A stretch of 64,000 bases of DNA, taken from Arenicola marina. Lineage: Eukaryota; Annelida; Polychaeta; Arenicolidae. This document shows, in pieces, positions 21,618 to 33,900 of the stretch. A program made the translations under genes and the position numbers. The DNA is taken from the NCBI GenBank assembly GCA_964019135.1, contig OZ025256.1, positions 41,078,035 through 41,142,034 on the forward strand, read 5' to 3'. The first letter of the stretch is position 1. Every line of letters begins with the position of its first letter. The notes under the pieces were generated by a model. That model worked only from the letters and a program-made list of their open reading frames with translations. It was not told the origin of the DNA and did not search any database.

Positions 21618-22193
21618 AAAACCCCCATTTCGACATTACTAACATCAAGCTCCCGGACACAGGTTAACAACATTCCTGTGTCAATGTATTCCCACGTGTG
21701 CCAGTGGACATGGCATTTGGACCTCTGACCATACTATATGTAGAGATAACGTACGGTAACGCATATAAATTATAATAAACAGAGTAAATACAGTAATTAA
21801 TTAATAAACAATTAAACTGCATTCAGGATAACAAGCGGCGTTATTCGATTACATTAATTCAGGCTCTAAAACCGTACAAGTTTCTCTATCAAACACCTTT
21901 CAGACCGATTGTCTTTGGCATTTAGAAGCCAATCGTTTATACATAACATAACATAACATAACATGAAGCTGTAAGTATACGCAAGTAAAGCCACCGGTCA
22001 AGAAATACTGCTTTCCCCAGTGATAATATAACAAATGATTACATATCTCACGTAAGTACATACTAATATTATAATAATATTAAGGTCACATATTTGGTTT
22101 GATTAACAAATAATAATGATAATAATAATAATATAGAAATCAAGGGTATAATCAAACAAAATTGGACAAATTAATGATACAAAAATATAGATC
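21618..22193. other. AT-rich intergenic, no gene recognised
   Basis: Contains an ATAAC pentamer microsatellite (21938-21965) and an AATAAT-rich tract before the 37-bp array. Confidence 0.5.
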
Positions 22194-24880
22194 ATCGCCA
22201 TCCCCTGGCCTGGACGGGGACGGATAGATCCCCCCGATCCTCTGGCCAGGACGGGGACGGATAGATCATCGCCATCCTCTGGCCTGGACGGGGACGGATA
22301 GATCCCCCCGATCCTCTGGCCAGGACGGGGACGGATAGATCATCGCCATCCCCTGGCCTGGACGGGGACGGATAGATCATCGCCATCCTCTGGCCTGGAC
22401 GGGGACGGATCGATCATTGTCATCCTCTGGCCTGGACGGGGACGGATAGATCATCGCCATCCTCTGGCCTGGACGGGGACGGATAGATCATCGCCATCCT
22501 CTGGCCTGAACGGGGACGGATAGATCATCGCCATCCTATGGCCTGGACGGGGACGGATAGATCATCGCCATCCTCTGGCCTGAACGGGGACGGATAGATC
22601 ATCGCCATCCTATGGCCTGGACGGGGACGGATAGACCATTGTCATCCTCTGGCCTGGACGGGGACGGATAGATCATCGCCATCCTCTGGCCTGGACGGGG
22701 ACGGATAGATCATCGCCATCCTCTGGCCTAAACGGGGACGGATAGATCATCGCCATCCTATGGCCTGGACGGGGACGGATAGATCATCGCCATCCTCTGG
22801 CCTGGACGGGGACGGATAGATCATCGCCATCCTCTGGCCTGGACGGGGACGGATAGATCATCGCCATCCTCTGGCCAGGACGGGGACGGATAGATCATCG
22901 CCATCCCCTGGCCTGGACGGGGACGAATAGATCTCCCCGATCCTCTGGCCAGGACGGGGACGGATAGATCATCGCCATCCTCTGGCCTGGACGGGGACGG
23001 ATAGATCATCGCCATCCTCTGGCCTGGACGGGGACGGATAGATCATTGTCATCCTCTGGCCTGGACGGGGACGGATAGATCATCGCCATCCCCTGGCCTG
23101 GACGGGGACGGATAGATCATCGCCATCCTCTGGCCTGGACGGGGACGGATAGATCATCGCCATCCTCTGGCCTGAACGGGGACGGATAGATCATCGCCAT
23201 CCTCTGGCCTGGACGGGGACGGATAGATCATTGTCATCCTCTGGCCTGGACGGGGACGGATAGATCATCGCCATCCTCTGGCCTGGACGGGGACGGATAG
23301 ATCATCGCCATCCTCTGGCCTGGACGGGGACGGATAGATCATCGCCATCCTCTGGCCTGAACGGGGACGGATAGATCATCGCCATCCTATGGCCTGGACG
23401 GGGACGGATAGATCACCCCCATCATCTGGCCTGGACGGGGACGGATAGATCATCGCCATCCTCTGGCCTGGACGGGGACGGATAGATAATCGCCATCCCC
23501 TGGCCTGGACGGGGACGGATAGATCACCCCCATCATCTGGCCTGGACGGGGACGGATAGATCATCGCCATCCTCTGGCCAGGACGGGGACGGATAGATCA
23601 TCGCCATCCTCTGGCCTGGACGGGGACGGATAGATCATCGCCATCCTCTGGCCTGGACGGGGACGGATAGATCATCGCCATCCTCTGGCCTGGACGGGGA
23701 CGGATAGATCATTGTCATCCTCTGGCCTGGACGGGGACGGATAGATCATCGCCATCCCCTGGCCTGGACGGGGACGGATAGATCATCGCCATCCTCTGGC
23801 CTGGACGGGGACGGATAGATCATCGCCATCCTCTGGCCTGAACGGGGACGGATAGATCATCGCCATCCTCTGGCCTGGACGGGGACGGATAGATCATTGT
23901 CATCCTCTGGCCTGGACGGGGACGGATAGATCATCGCCATCCTCTGGCCTGACAGGGGACGGATAGATCATCGCCATCCTCTGGCCTGGACGGGGACGGA
24001 TAGATCATCGCCATCCTCTGGCCTGAACGGGGACGGATAGATCATCGCCATCCTATGGCCTGGACGGGGACGGATAGATCATCGCCATCCTCTGGCCTGG
24101 ACGGGGACGGATAGATCACCCCGATCCTCTGGCCAGGACGGGGACGGATAGATCATTGTAATCCTCTGGCCAGGACGAGGACGGATAGATCATCGCCATC
24201 CTCTGGCCTGGACGGGGACGGATAGATCATCGACATCCTCTGGCGTGGATGGGGACGGATAGATCATCGCCATCCTCTGGCCTGGACGGGGACGGATAGA
24301 TCATCGCCATCCTCTGGCCTGGACGGGGACGGATAGATCATCGCCATCCTCTGGCCTGGACGGGGACGGATAGATCATCGCCATCCTCTGGCCTGGACGG
24401 GGACGCATAGATCATCGCCATCCTCTGGCCAGGACGGGGACGGATAGATCATCGCCATCCTCTGGCCTGGACGGGGACGGATAGATCATCGCCATCCTCT
24501 GGCCTGGACGGGGACGGATAGATCATTGTCATCCTCTGGCCTGGACGGGGACGGATAGATCATCGCCATCCTCTGGCCAGGACGGGGACGGATAGATCAT
24601 CGACATCCTCTGGCCAAGACGGGGAGGGATAGATCATCGCCATCCTCTGGCCTGGACGGGGACGGATAGATCATCGACATCCTCTGGCGTGGATGGGGAC
24701 GGATAGATCATCGCCATCCTCTGGCCTGGACGGGGACGGATAGATCATCGCCATCCTCTGGCCAGGACGGGGACGGATAGATCATCGCCATCCTCTGGCC
24801 TGGACGGGGACGGATAGATCACCCCGAACCTCTAACCTGGACGGGGACGGATAGATCACCCCCATCCTCTGGCCTGAGCG
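22194..24880. repeat. 37-bp minisatellite, about 72 copies, just past the ZC2HC1 stop codon
   Basis: A 2.7-kb array with unit core GGACGGGGACGGATAGATCA then TCGCCATCCTCTGGCCT. Variants (CATTGTCATCC, TATGGCC, CTGAACGG, CACCCCCATCATC) recur in the same order in several places, for example around 22.45-22.7, 23.0-23.3 and 23.6-23.9 kb. This indicates multi-unit duplication blocks of roughly 0.55-0.65 kb. It ends about 75 bp from the stop codon of the ZC2HC1-like gene (24957), so part may be transcribed as 3' UTR. The 64-codon minus frames inside are array artefacts. Confidence 0.95.
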
Positions 24881-24956
24881 AGCGGGGCAGCGGCCGGTAA
24901 AGGTAGCGAATGTGTGTGGCCTCGGATGAGTATAGTAGGTGCGGGGGTCGACTCCC

Positions 24957-27900
24957 CTAGTTGGTCATGACCCGCTTGGCGCCGCACTCGCAGCAGAACT
25001 TGGCGTGGGGGAGGGGGTACTTGGTGCCGCACTCGTGGCAGAAGCGGGCCACGCCGCTAGCCGCCCGCCCGGTCACGTGACTGTCACCCCCGCCGCCGAA
25101 CGAGCCGCTCGGGGGGCCGCCCACCGGGCTGCCGATCGGGGACGGAGAGCCATAGCCACCATAGCGGGGGGCACTGTGGGGTGAACAACCACGTTACATG
25201 TTAGTACATACAGATTAAAATATATACATGTACATTAATATTATACATATACACTAAAATAGAACTTTGTACTACTAATAATTTACTGGGTGAAGCTCTC
25301 AGATCAAAAAATGGTGACTCATACTAACCGTCGTGAAATACCGGACAAGATAAGCAAATTAAAGAAAAATTCTCGACGAAAGTAATTTGTCTAAAAGCAT
25401 TTATGTTCGCCCCTTCCCCCCTTTTAGGGCCGAAATTTATACACTGTAACCTAATAAAACCCAAAACTACGCTCTCAAATCTCTCGAATCCGCCCCCTTC
25501 CCACCCCTCCCTATCCAGCATCTCTGGATCCGACCTTGCCCTTTACCTATGGTTCTTGTTGTTGTTGACTCCCGGGGACCGTTGCTTGGCGCTCAGCTGT
25601 CTGGCCTCGCTGTACGTCTCTGCAGTCCTGCCTGTCCTCAGGGCCCGCCCACTGCCCGGGGCCTGCCCGCCGCCCGGCGCCCGCCCACTGCCGGGAGTCC
25701 GCCCACCGTCAACGTCATCCTGGCAACACAAACCGCATTTTAAATCAGCCTACTTACATGCGCCATCTTAAGATCTTTTGCATTTTCGAATCAAGACTAT
25801 AAGTATCTCAAAATTATGATGCATAACATTTGTTTTATATCTCGTTAAGTCTGTAAAATAGCCATTTCAACATAAAACTGCGCGGAATGGTTTATCGCGC
25901 GCGGGCGTCCTAGCGAGCCGCGGTCGACATCACACAGAATACCGAACAGCGAACAGGCGCGCAGGGATATAAAGCCGGCCACCAACTTCTGCATCGGTGA
26001 ACAAATGTGCTTCTCTCCGGAGAGCCCACAGGCTTTCAGGATTTAAATTCAAGACAGAATATACTTATTGGACATGGAGAAGAGATTGATAATATAAAAT
26101 TACAGAACATATTGCTTTAACAATATACGATAGTCGGACTTCCTGGTGTGGTGGTTAGCGCTCTAGACCGCAGATCAATATGAGGGGTACTTAATCTTAG
26201 GCATAATTTTCATCTACTCGTCCCTTGTATTCATCGTTCCGGAGGTTCCTTGGTTTTGTTTAGCCCGTGTGTGCAAAAAATTATTTCCTTTAACATACAA
26301 CAACGCATGAATAAAAAATGTTGGTGTTTTAGGCCGCATTTGTACTCAAGAGTAAAGTTTACACTACCTTTTCTTATTCCAAAACTATAGCAAGATTTTC
26401 ATCCTACATTGCATTTTGGTCTTTATTTTTGCGGTTTCTCCAATAGCTTAGTTAAGCAATTCGCAAGTACCTCGTCAATTCATGAAGTCATGGGGCCTGA
26501 TTCATATTACACACGTAATTTACGCACGAAAAGTGAATTTTAGTCTTAGCCTCGTTTTGGTGGTGCGCATGATTAAGACATCTTACTCGATATAATTTTA
26601 GCACCTTCTTAATTCACAAAATCCACTTCTGGGGTGACTACTTATGTATTTTGAACCCGATAATCGCTCGACAAATCTTCAACTAAACGCTATGTCTGAT
26701 GGCGATTATGAATACGGCCTATTCATAATCCCCTCGTAACTTACGCACGAAAACTGCATTTTAGTCTTAGCCTCACCAGCTCGTTGTGATGCTCCTGTTT
26801 CAAGAAAGCCTCTTCGATATAACTGTAGCACTTTCTTAATTTAGCAAATTCACCCTTGGGTGACTACTTATATGCTTTGAACCCGATAATCGCTCGACAC
26901 ATCTTCCACTTAGCGCTAAGTCTATTGGCGTAGTCTAAGTAGCGATGATGCATACGGCCTCTGTGGCCTTACTGATCATAATTAACTAAGTGGAAGATTT
27001 GTCGAGCGATTAACGAGTTAAAAATGCATAAATAGTCACCCAAGAGGTGGATTTGCTGAATTCAGAAAGTGCTACAATTATATTGAAGAAGCTTTCTTAA
27101 TCATGTGCACCACCACAATGAGCTGGTGAGGCTAAGACTAAAATGCAATTTTCGTGCATACCTTACGAGGGGATTATGAATACGGCCCCTGATGCGTAGC
27201 TGTGTGGTCGCAGGATAAAGATCCCATGTCCTTCTTCGTAAAGAGTAGGGGGTTACCTCCGGGGACATGGCTCCACTCTCCCTTCCTCTCCCATTGACGC
27301 CATATGACCAAAAATGGTTAAAACGTCCTGAATATACAACCAACCTACAACCAACCTGATACGTAACTCGACGAGAGACGAACCTGTCGGCAGCTGTTGC
27401 CGTTTATCACACCTCTGTTGTTCCCGGAGTTCCCGGAGAGCCTTCGGTTGTCACCTGGAGTGTGAGGCGAGGACATCGGCATTACAGACACTGGGTGGTG
27501 GGGCGGGAGAGAGAGAAGGGAGGGCGGAGGGGGGTGGGGGGGGGCAGCGGGTAGGGAGAGTACGAGGGCTGTGAGTAAGAGGTGGAGAGATGCTAGGGGT
27601 ACGGGAAAGGGGGAGGGCAGTATGAGGGATGGGAGGGAGAGAAGGAGAGGTGCTAGGGGTACGGGAAAGGGGGGGCAGTATGAGGGATGGGAGGGGGAGA
27701 AGGAGAGGTGCTAGGGGTACGGGAAAGGGGGGGGCAGTATGAGGGATGGAAGGGGGAGAAGGAGAGGTGCTAGGGGTACGGGAAAGGGGGGGGGGCAGTA
27801 TGAGGGATGGAAGGGAGAGAAGGAGAGGTGCTAGGGGTACGGGAAAGGGGGGGGGGCAGTATGAGGGATGGAAGGGGGAGAAGGAGAGGTGCTAGGGGTA

Positions 27901-30900
27901 CGGGAAAGGGGGGGGGGGCAGTATGAGGGATGGGAGGGAGAGAAGGAGAGGTGCTAGGGGTACGGGAAAGGGTGGGGGCAGTATGAGGGATGGGAGGGAG
28001 AGAAGGAGAGGTGCTAGGGGTACGGGAAAGGGGGGGGGGCAGTATGAGGGATGGAAGGGGGAGAAGGAGAGGTGCTAGGGGTACGGGAAAGGGGGGGGGG
28101 CAGTATGAGGGATGGGAGGGAGAGAAGGAGAGGTGCTAGGGGTACGGGAAAGGGGGGGGGCAGTATGAGGGATGGGAGGGGGAGAAGGAGAGGTGCTAGG
28201 GGTACGGGAAAGGGGGGGGGGCAGTATGAGGGATGGGAGGGAGAGAAGGAGAGGTGCTAGGGGTACGGGAAAGGGGGGGGGCAGTATGAGGGATGGGAGG
28301 GGGAGAAGGAGAGGTGCTAGGGGTACGGGAAAGGGGGGGGGAAGTATGAGGGATGGGAGGGAGAGAAGGAGAGGTGCTAGGGGTACGGGAAAGGGGGGGG
28401 GCAGTATGAGGGATGGAAGGGGGAGAAGGAGAGGTGCTAGGGGTACGGGAAAGGGGGAGGGCAGTATGAGGGATGGAAGGGGGAGAAGGAGAGGTGCTAG
28501 GGGTACGGGAAAGGGGGAGGGCAGTATGAGGGATGGGAGGGAGAGAAGGAGAGGTGCTAGGGGTACGGGAAAGGGGGGGGGGGCAGTATGAGGGATGGAA
28601 GGGGGAGAAGGAGAGGTGCTAGGGGTACGGGAAAGGGGGGGGGGCAGTATGAGGGATGGAAGGGGGAGAAGGAGAGGTGCTAGGGGTACGGGAAAGGGGG
28701 AGGCAGTATGAGGGATGGGAGGGAGAGAAGGAGAGGTGCTAGGGGTACGGGAAAGGGGGGGGGCAGTATGAGGGATGGGAGGGGGAGAAGGAGAGGTGCT
28801 AGGGGTACGGAAAGGGGGGGGGGCAGTATGAGGGATGGGAGGGAGAGAAGGAGAGGTGCTAGGGGTACGGGAAAGGGGGGGGGCAGTATGAGGGATGGAA
28901 GGGGGAGAAGGAGAGGTGCTAGGGGTACGGGAAAGGGGGAGGGCAGTATGAGGGATGGGAGGGAGAGAAGGAGAGGTGCTAGGGGTACGGGAAAGGGGGG
29001 GGGGGCAGTATGAGGGATGGGAGGGGGAGAAGGAGAAGTGCTAGGGGTACGGGAAAGGGGGGGGGCAGTATGAGGGATGGGAGGGGGAGAAGGAGAGGTG
29101 CTAGGGGTACGGGAAAGGGGGGGCAGTATGAGGGATGGAAGGGGAGAAGGAGAGGTGCTAGGGGTACGGGAAAGGCGGGGGGGCAGTATGAGGGATGGGA
29201 GGGGGAGAAGGAGAAGTGCTAGGGGTACGGGAAAGGGGGAGGGCAGTATGAGGGATGGGAGGGAGAGAAGGAGAAGTGCTAGGGGTACGGGAAAGGGGGG
29301 GGGCAGTATGAGGGATGGGAGGGAGAGAAGGAGAGGTGCTAGGGGTACGGGAAAGGGGGGGGGCAGTATGAGGGATGGAGGGAGAGAAGGAGAGGTGCTA
29401 GGGGTACGGGAAAGGGGGGGGGGCAGTATGAGGGATGGAAGGGGGAGAAGGAGAGGTGCTAGGGGTACGGAAAGGGGGGGGGCAGTATGAGGGATGGGAG
29501 GGAGAGAAGGAGAGGTGCTAGGGGTACGGGAAAGGGGGGGGGCAGTATGAGGGATGGGAGGGGGAAAAGGAGAGGTGCTAGGGGTACGGGAAAGGGGGGG
29601 GGGCAGTATGAGGGATGGGAGGGAGAGAAGGAGAGGTGCTAGGGGTACGGGAAAGGGGGGGGGGGCAGTATGAGGGATGGGAGGGGGAGAAGGAGAGGTG
29701 CTAGGGGTACGGAAAGGGGGGGGGCAGTATGAGGGATGGAGGGGGAGAAGGAGAGGTGCTAGGGGTACGGGAAAGGGGGAGGGCAGTATGAGGGATGGGA
29801 GGGGGAGAAGGAGAGGTGCTAGGGGTACGGGAAAGGGGGGGGCAGTATGACGGATGGAAGGGGGAGAAGGAGAGGTGCTAGGGGTACGGGAAAGGGGGGG
29901 GCAGTATGAGGGATGGGAGGGAGAGAAGGAGAGGTGCTAGGGGTACGGGAAAGGGGGGGGCAGTATGAGGGATGGGAGGGAGAGAAGGAGAGGTGCTAGG
30001 GGTACGGGAAAGGGGGGGGGGGCAGTATGAGGGATGGGAGGGGGAGAAGGAGAAGTGCTAGGGGTACGGGAAAGGGTGGGGGGCAGTATGAGGGATGGGA
30101 GGGGGAGAAGGAGAGGTGCTAGGGTTACGGGAAAGGGGGGGGGGCAGTATGAGGGATGGGAGGGGGAGAAGGAGAAGTGCTAGGGGTACGGGAAAGGGGG
30201 AGAGCAGTGACTTGGGATAGGATTAGTGATCGGAGTCCTGGGGATGGGAGGGCGAGGTCAAGAGATGTTAGGGGTTAGGGGAATCGGGGGGGGGGGCAGC
30301 GGCTGGGGATATGATGGGGGATCGGAGGGGTACGGGCACGGGAAGGCGGTAATGGAGGGAGGGTACGGAAATGGAGGGTGGGTAGGGAGAGGGGGCATGA
30401 TTCTTGGTAAAACAAGGTGCAGGTCGAACCGAAAGAAAGAGGCAAACATTTCTCTGGGGTAATCTGTTTTACCTCCGCCGTTTCGAATATTTCGTCATTA
30501 AGTTGAATAGCGAAAATATGAGGCACATCGCGCGACATGGACGCCATGTTACTTGGTGGGTGGGACGCCATGTTACCTGGTGGGTGGGACGCCATGTTAC
30601 CTAGTGTGTGGGACGCCATGTTACCTGGTGTGCGGGACGCCATGTTACCCGGTGTATGGGACGCCATGTTACCTGGTGTGGGAGACGCCATGTCACCTGG
30701 TGTGTGGGACGCCATGTTACCTGGTGTGTGGGACGCCATGTTACTTGGTGTGTGGGACGCCATATTACCTGGTGTGTGGGACGCCATGTTACCTGGTGTG
30801 TGGGACGCCATGTTACCTGGTGTGTNNNNNNNNNNNNNNNNNNNNNNNNNNNNNNNNNNNNNNNNNNNNNNNNNNNNNNNNNNNNNNNNNNNNNNNNNNN

Positions 30901-33900
30901 NNNNNNNNNNNNNNNNNNNNNNNNNNNNNNNNNNNNNNNNNNNNNNNNNNNNNNNNNNNNNNNNNNNNNNNNNNNNNNNNNNNNNNNNNNNNNNNNNNNN
31001 NNNNNNNNNNNNNNNNNNNNNNNNNGAGGTCATCCTACACAGGTTTATACTGTGACCCCTAGGCTAGAGGTCATCCTACACAGGTTTATACTGGGTGGCG
31101 GGGGCAGGGGTCATCCTACCTGGGTTTATAGTGGGTGGTGGTGGCGGGGGCACGGGTCATCCTACCTGGGTTTATAGTGGGTGGTGGCGGCGGCAAGGGT
31201 CACCCTACCTGGGTTTATAGTGGGTGGTGGTGGCGGGGGCAAGGGTCACCCTACCTGGGTTTATAGTGGGTGGTGGTGGCGGGGGCAAGGGTCACCCTAC
31301 CTGGGTTTATAGTGGGTGGTGGTGGCGGGGGCAAGGGTCACCCTACCTGGGTTTATAGTGGGTGGCGGTGGCGGGGGCAGGGGTCACCCTACCTGGGTTT
31401 ATAGTGGGTGGTGGTGGCGAGGGCAGGGGTCATCCGACCTGGGTTTATAGTGGGTGGTGGGGGCAGGGGTCATCCTACCTGGGTTTATAGTGGGTGGTGG
31501 TGGCGGGGGCAAGGGTCATCCTACCTGGGTTTATAGTGGGTGGTGGTGGCGGGGGCAAGGGTCATCCTACCTGGGTTTATAGTGGGTGGTGGGGGCAGGG
31601 GTCATCCTACCTGGGTTTATAGTGGGTGGTGGTGGCGAGGGCAGGGGTCATCCGACCTGGGTTTATAGTGGGTGGTGGGGGCAGGGGTCATCCTACCTGG
31701 GTTTATAGTGGGTGGTGGTGGCGGGGGCAAGGGTCATCCTACCTGGGTTTATAGTGGGTGGTGGTGGCGGGGGCAAGGGTCATCCTACCTGGGTTTATAG
31801 TGGGTGGTGGGGGCAGGGGTCATCCTACCTGGGTTTATAGTGGGTGGTGGTGGCGGGGGCAAGGGTCATCCTACCTGGGTTTATAGTGGGTGGTGGGGGC
31901 AGGGGTCATCTTACCTGGGTTTATAGTGGGTGGTGGTGGCAGGGGCAAGGGTCACCCTACCTGGGTTTATAGTGGGTGGTGGTGGCGGGGGCAAGGGTCA
32001 TCCTACCTGGGTTTATAGTGGGTGGTGGGGGCAGGGGTCATCCTACCTGGGTTTATAGTGGGTGGTGGTGGCGGGGGCAAGGGTCATCCTACCTGGGTTT
32101 ATAGTGGGTGGTGGGGGCAGGGGTCATCCTACCTGGGTTTATAGTGGGTGGTGGTGGCGGGGGCAAGGGTGATCCTACCTGGGTTTATAGTGGGTGGTGG
32201 GGCAGGGGTCATCCTACCTGGGTTTATAGTGGGTGGTGGTGGCGGGGGCAGGGGTCACCCTACCTGGGTTTATAGTGGGTGGTGGTGGCGGGGGTCACCC
32301 TACCTGTGTTTATAGTGGGTGGTGGTGGCGGGGGCAGGGGTCATCCTACCTGGGTTTATAGTGGGTGGTGAAGGCGGGGGGCAAGGGGCATCTTACCTGG
32401 GTTAATAGAGGGTGGTGGTGGTGGGTCGGGGGGGGGGGTGCAGGGATCACCCTATTTGGGTTTATAGTGGGTGGTGGGGGCGGGGGCAGGGGTCCCCTAC
32501 CTGGGTTAATAGTGGGTGGTGGTGGTGGGGCGGGAGGGAGGGGGGGCAGGGGTCATCTTATCTGGGTTCATAGTGGGTGGTGGTGGGGCGCGGGGGTGGG
32601 GGGCAGGGTCACCTTACCTGGGTTTATAGTCGGTGGTGGTGGTGGGGGCAAGGGGCATCCTACCTGGGTTTATAGTGGGTGGTGGTGGTGGGGGCGGGGG
32701 TCACCCTACCTGGGTTTATAGTGGGTGGTGATGGTGGGGGCAAGGGGCATCCTACCTGGGTTTGTAGTGGGTGGTGGTGGCGGGGCAGGGGTCACTCTAC
32801 CTGGGTTTATAGTGGGTGGTGGTGGCGCGGGCAGGGGTCACCCTACCTGGGTTTATAATGGGTGGTGGTGGTGGGGGCAAGGGTCATCCTACCTGGGTTT
32901 ATAGTGGGTGGTGGTGGCGGGGGGCGGGGTCATCCTACCTGGGTTTATAGTGGGTGGTGGTGGCGGGAGCAGGGGTCACCCTACCTGGGTTTATAGTGGG
33001 TGGTGGTGGCGGGGGCAAGGGTCACCCTACCTAGGTTTATAGTGGGTGGTGGTCGCGGGGGCAGGGGTCACCCTACCTGGGTTTATAGTGGGTGGTGGTG
33101 GCGGGGGCAAGGGTCATCCTACCTGGTTTATATTGGGTGGTGGTGGCGGGGGCAGGGGTCAACCTATCTGGGTTATAGTGGGTGGTGGTGGCGGGGGCAG
33201 AGGTCACCCTACCTGGGTTTATAATGGGTGGTGGTGGCGGGGGCAAGGGTCATCCTACCTGGGTTTATAGTGGGTGGTGGTGGCGGGGGGCGGGGTCATC
33301 CTACCTGGGTTTATAGTCGGTGGTGGTGGCGGGGGCAAGGGTCATCCTACCTGGTTTATATTGTGTGGTGGTGGCGGTGCAGGGGTCAACCTATCTGGGT
33401 TTATAATGGGTGGTGGTGGCGGGGGCAGGGGTCACCCTACCTGGGTTTATAGTGGGTAATAGTGGCGGGGGCAAGGGTCATCCTACCTGGGTTTATAGTG
33501 GGTGGTGGTGGCGGGGGGCGGGGTCATCCTACCTGGGTTTATAGTGGGTGGTGGTGGCGGGGGCACGGGTCACCCACCTGGGTTTTTAGTGGGTGGTGGT
33601 GGCGGGGGCAAGGGTCACCCTACCTGGGTTTATAGTGGGTGGTGGTGGCGAGGGCAGGGGTCATCCTACCTGGGTTTATAGTGGGTGGTGGTGGCGGCGG
33701 CAAGGGTCACCCTACCTGGGTTTATAGTGGGTGGTGGTGGCGGGGGCAAGGGTCACCCTACCTGGGTTTATAGTGGGTGGTGGTGGCGGGGGCAAGGGTC
33801 ACCCTACCTGGGTTTATAGTGGGTGGTGGTGGCGGGGGCAAGGGTCACCCTACCTGGGTTTATAGTGGGTGGTGGTGGTGGGGGCAAGGGTCATCCTACC

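Noticed and set aside
22194..24880. CRISPR-like array
   Set aside because: Units are directly contiguous with no unique spacers, in a eukaryotic gene flank; it is a minisatellite.
26130..26190. tRNA-like GTGGTGGTTAGCGCTCTAGA stretch
   Set aside because: An A-box-like string only; no B-box or acceptor stem follows, so at most an old SINE fragment.
28051..29490. Plus-strand Arg/Gly-rich frames ([13 protein letters not shown])
   Set aside because: Artefacts of the ~59-bp G-rich array. Variable G-runs constantly break the frame, which would not happen under coding constraint.
30410..30530. Minus-strand [20 protein letters not shown] as the missing second C2HC finger
   Set aside because: Loosely resembles the finger region but has none of the required Cys and His ligands, and there is no convincing acceptor.
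30275..31177. Frames of 170-250 codons spanning the N gap
   Set aside because: Translated through undetermined bases and a 24-bp repeat; not evidence of coding.
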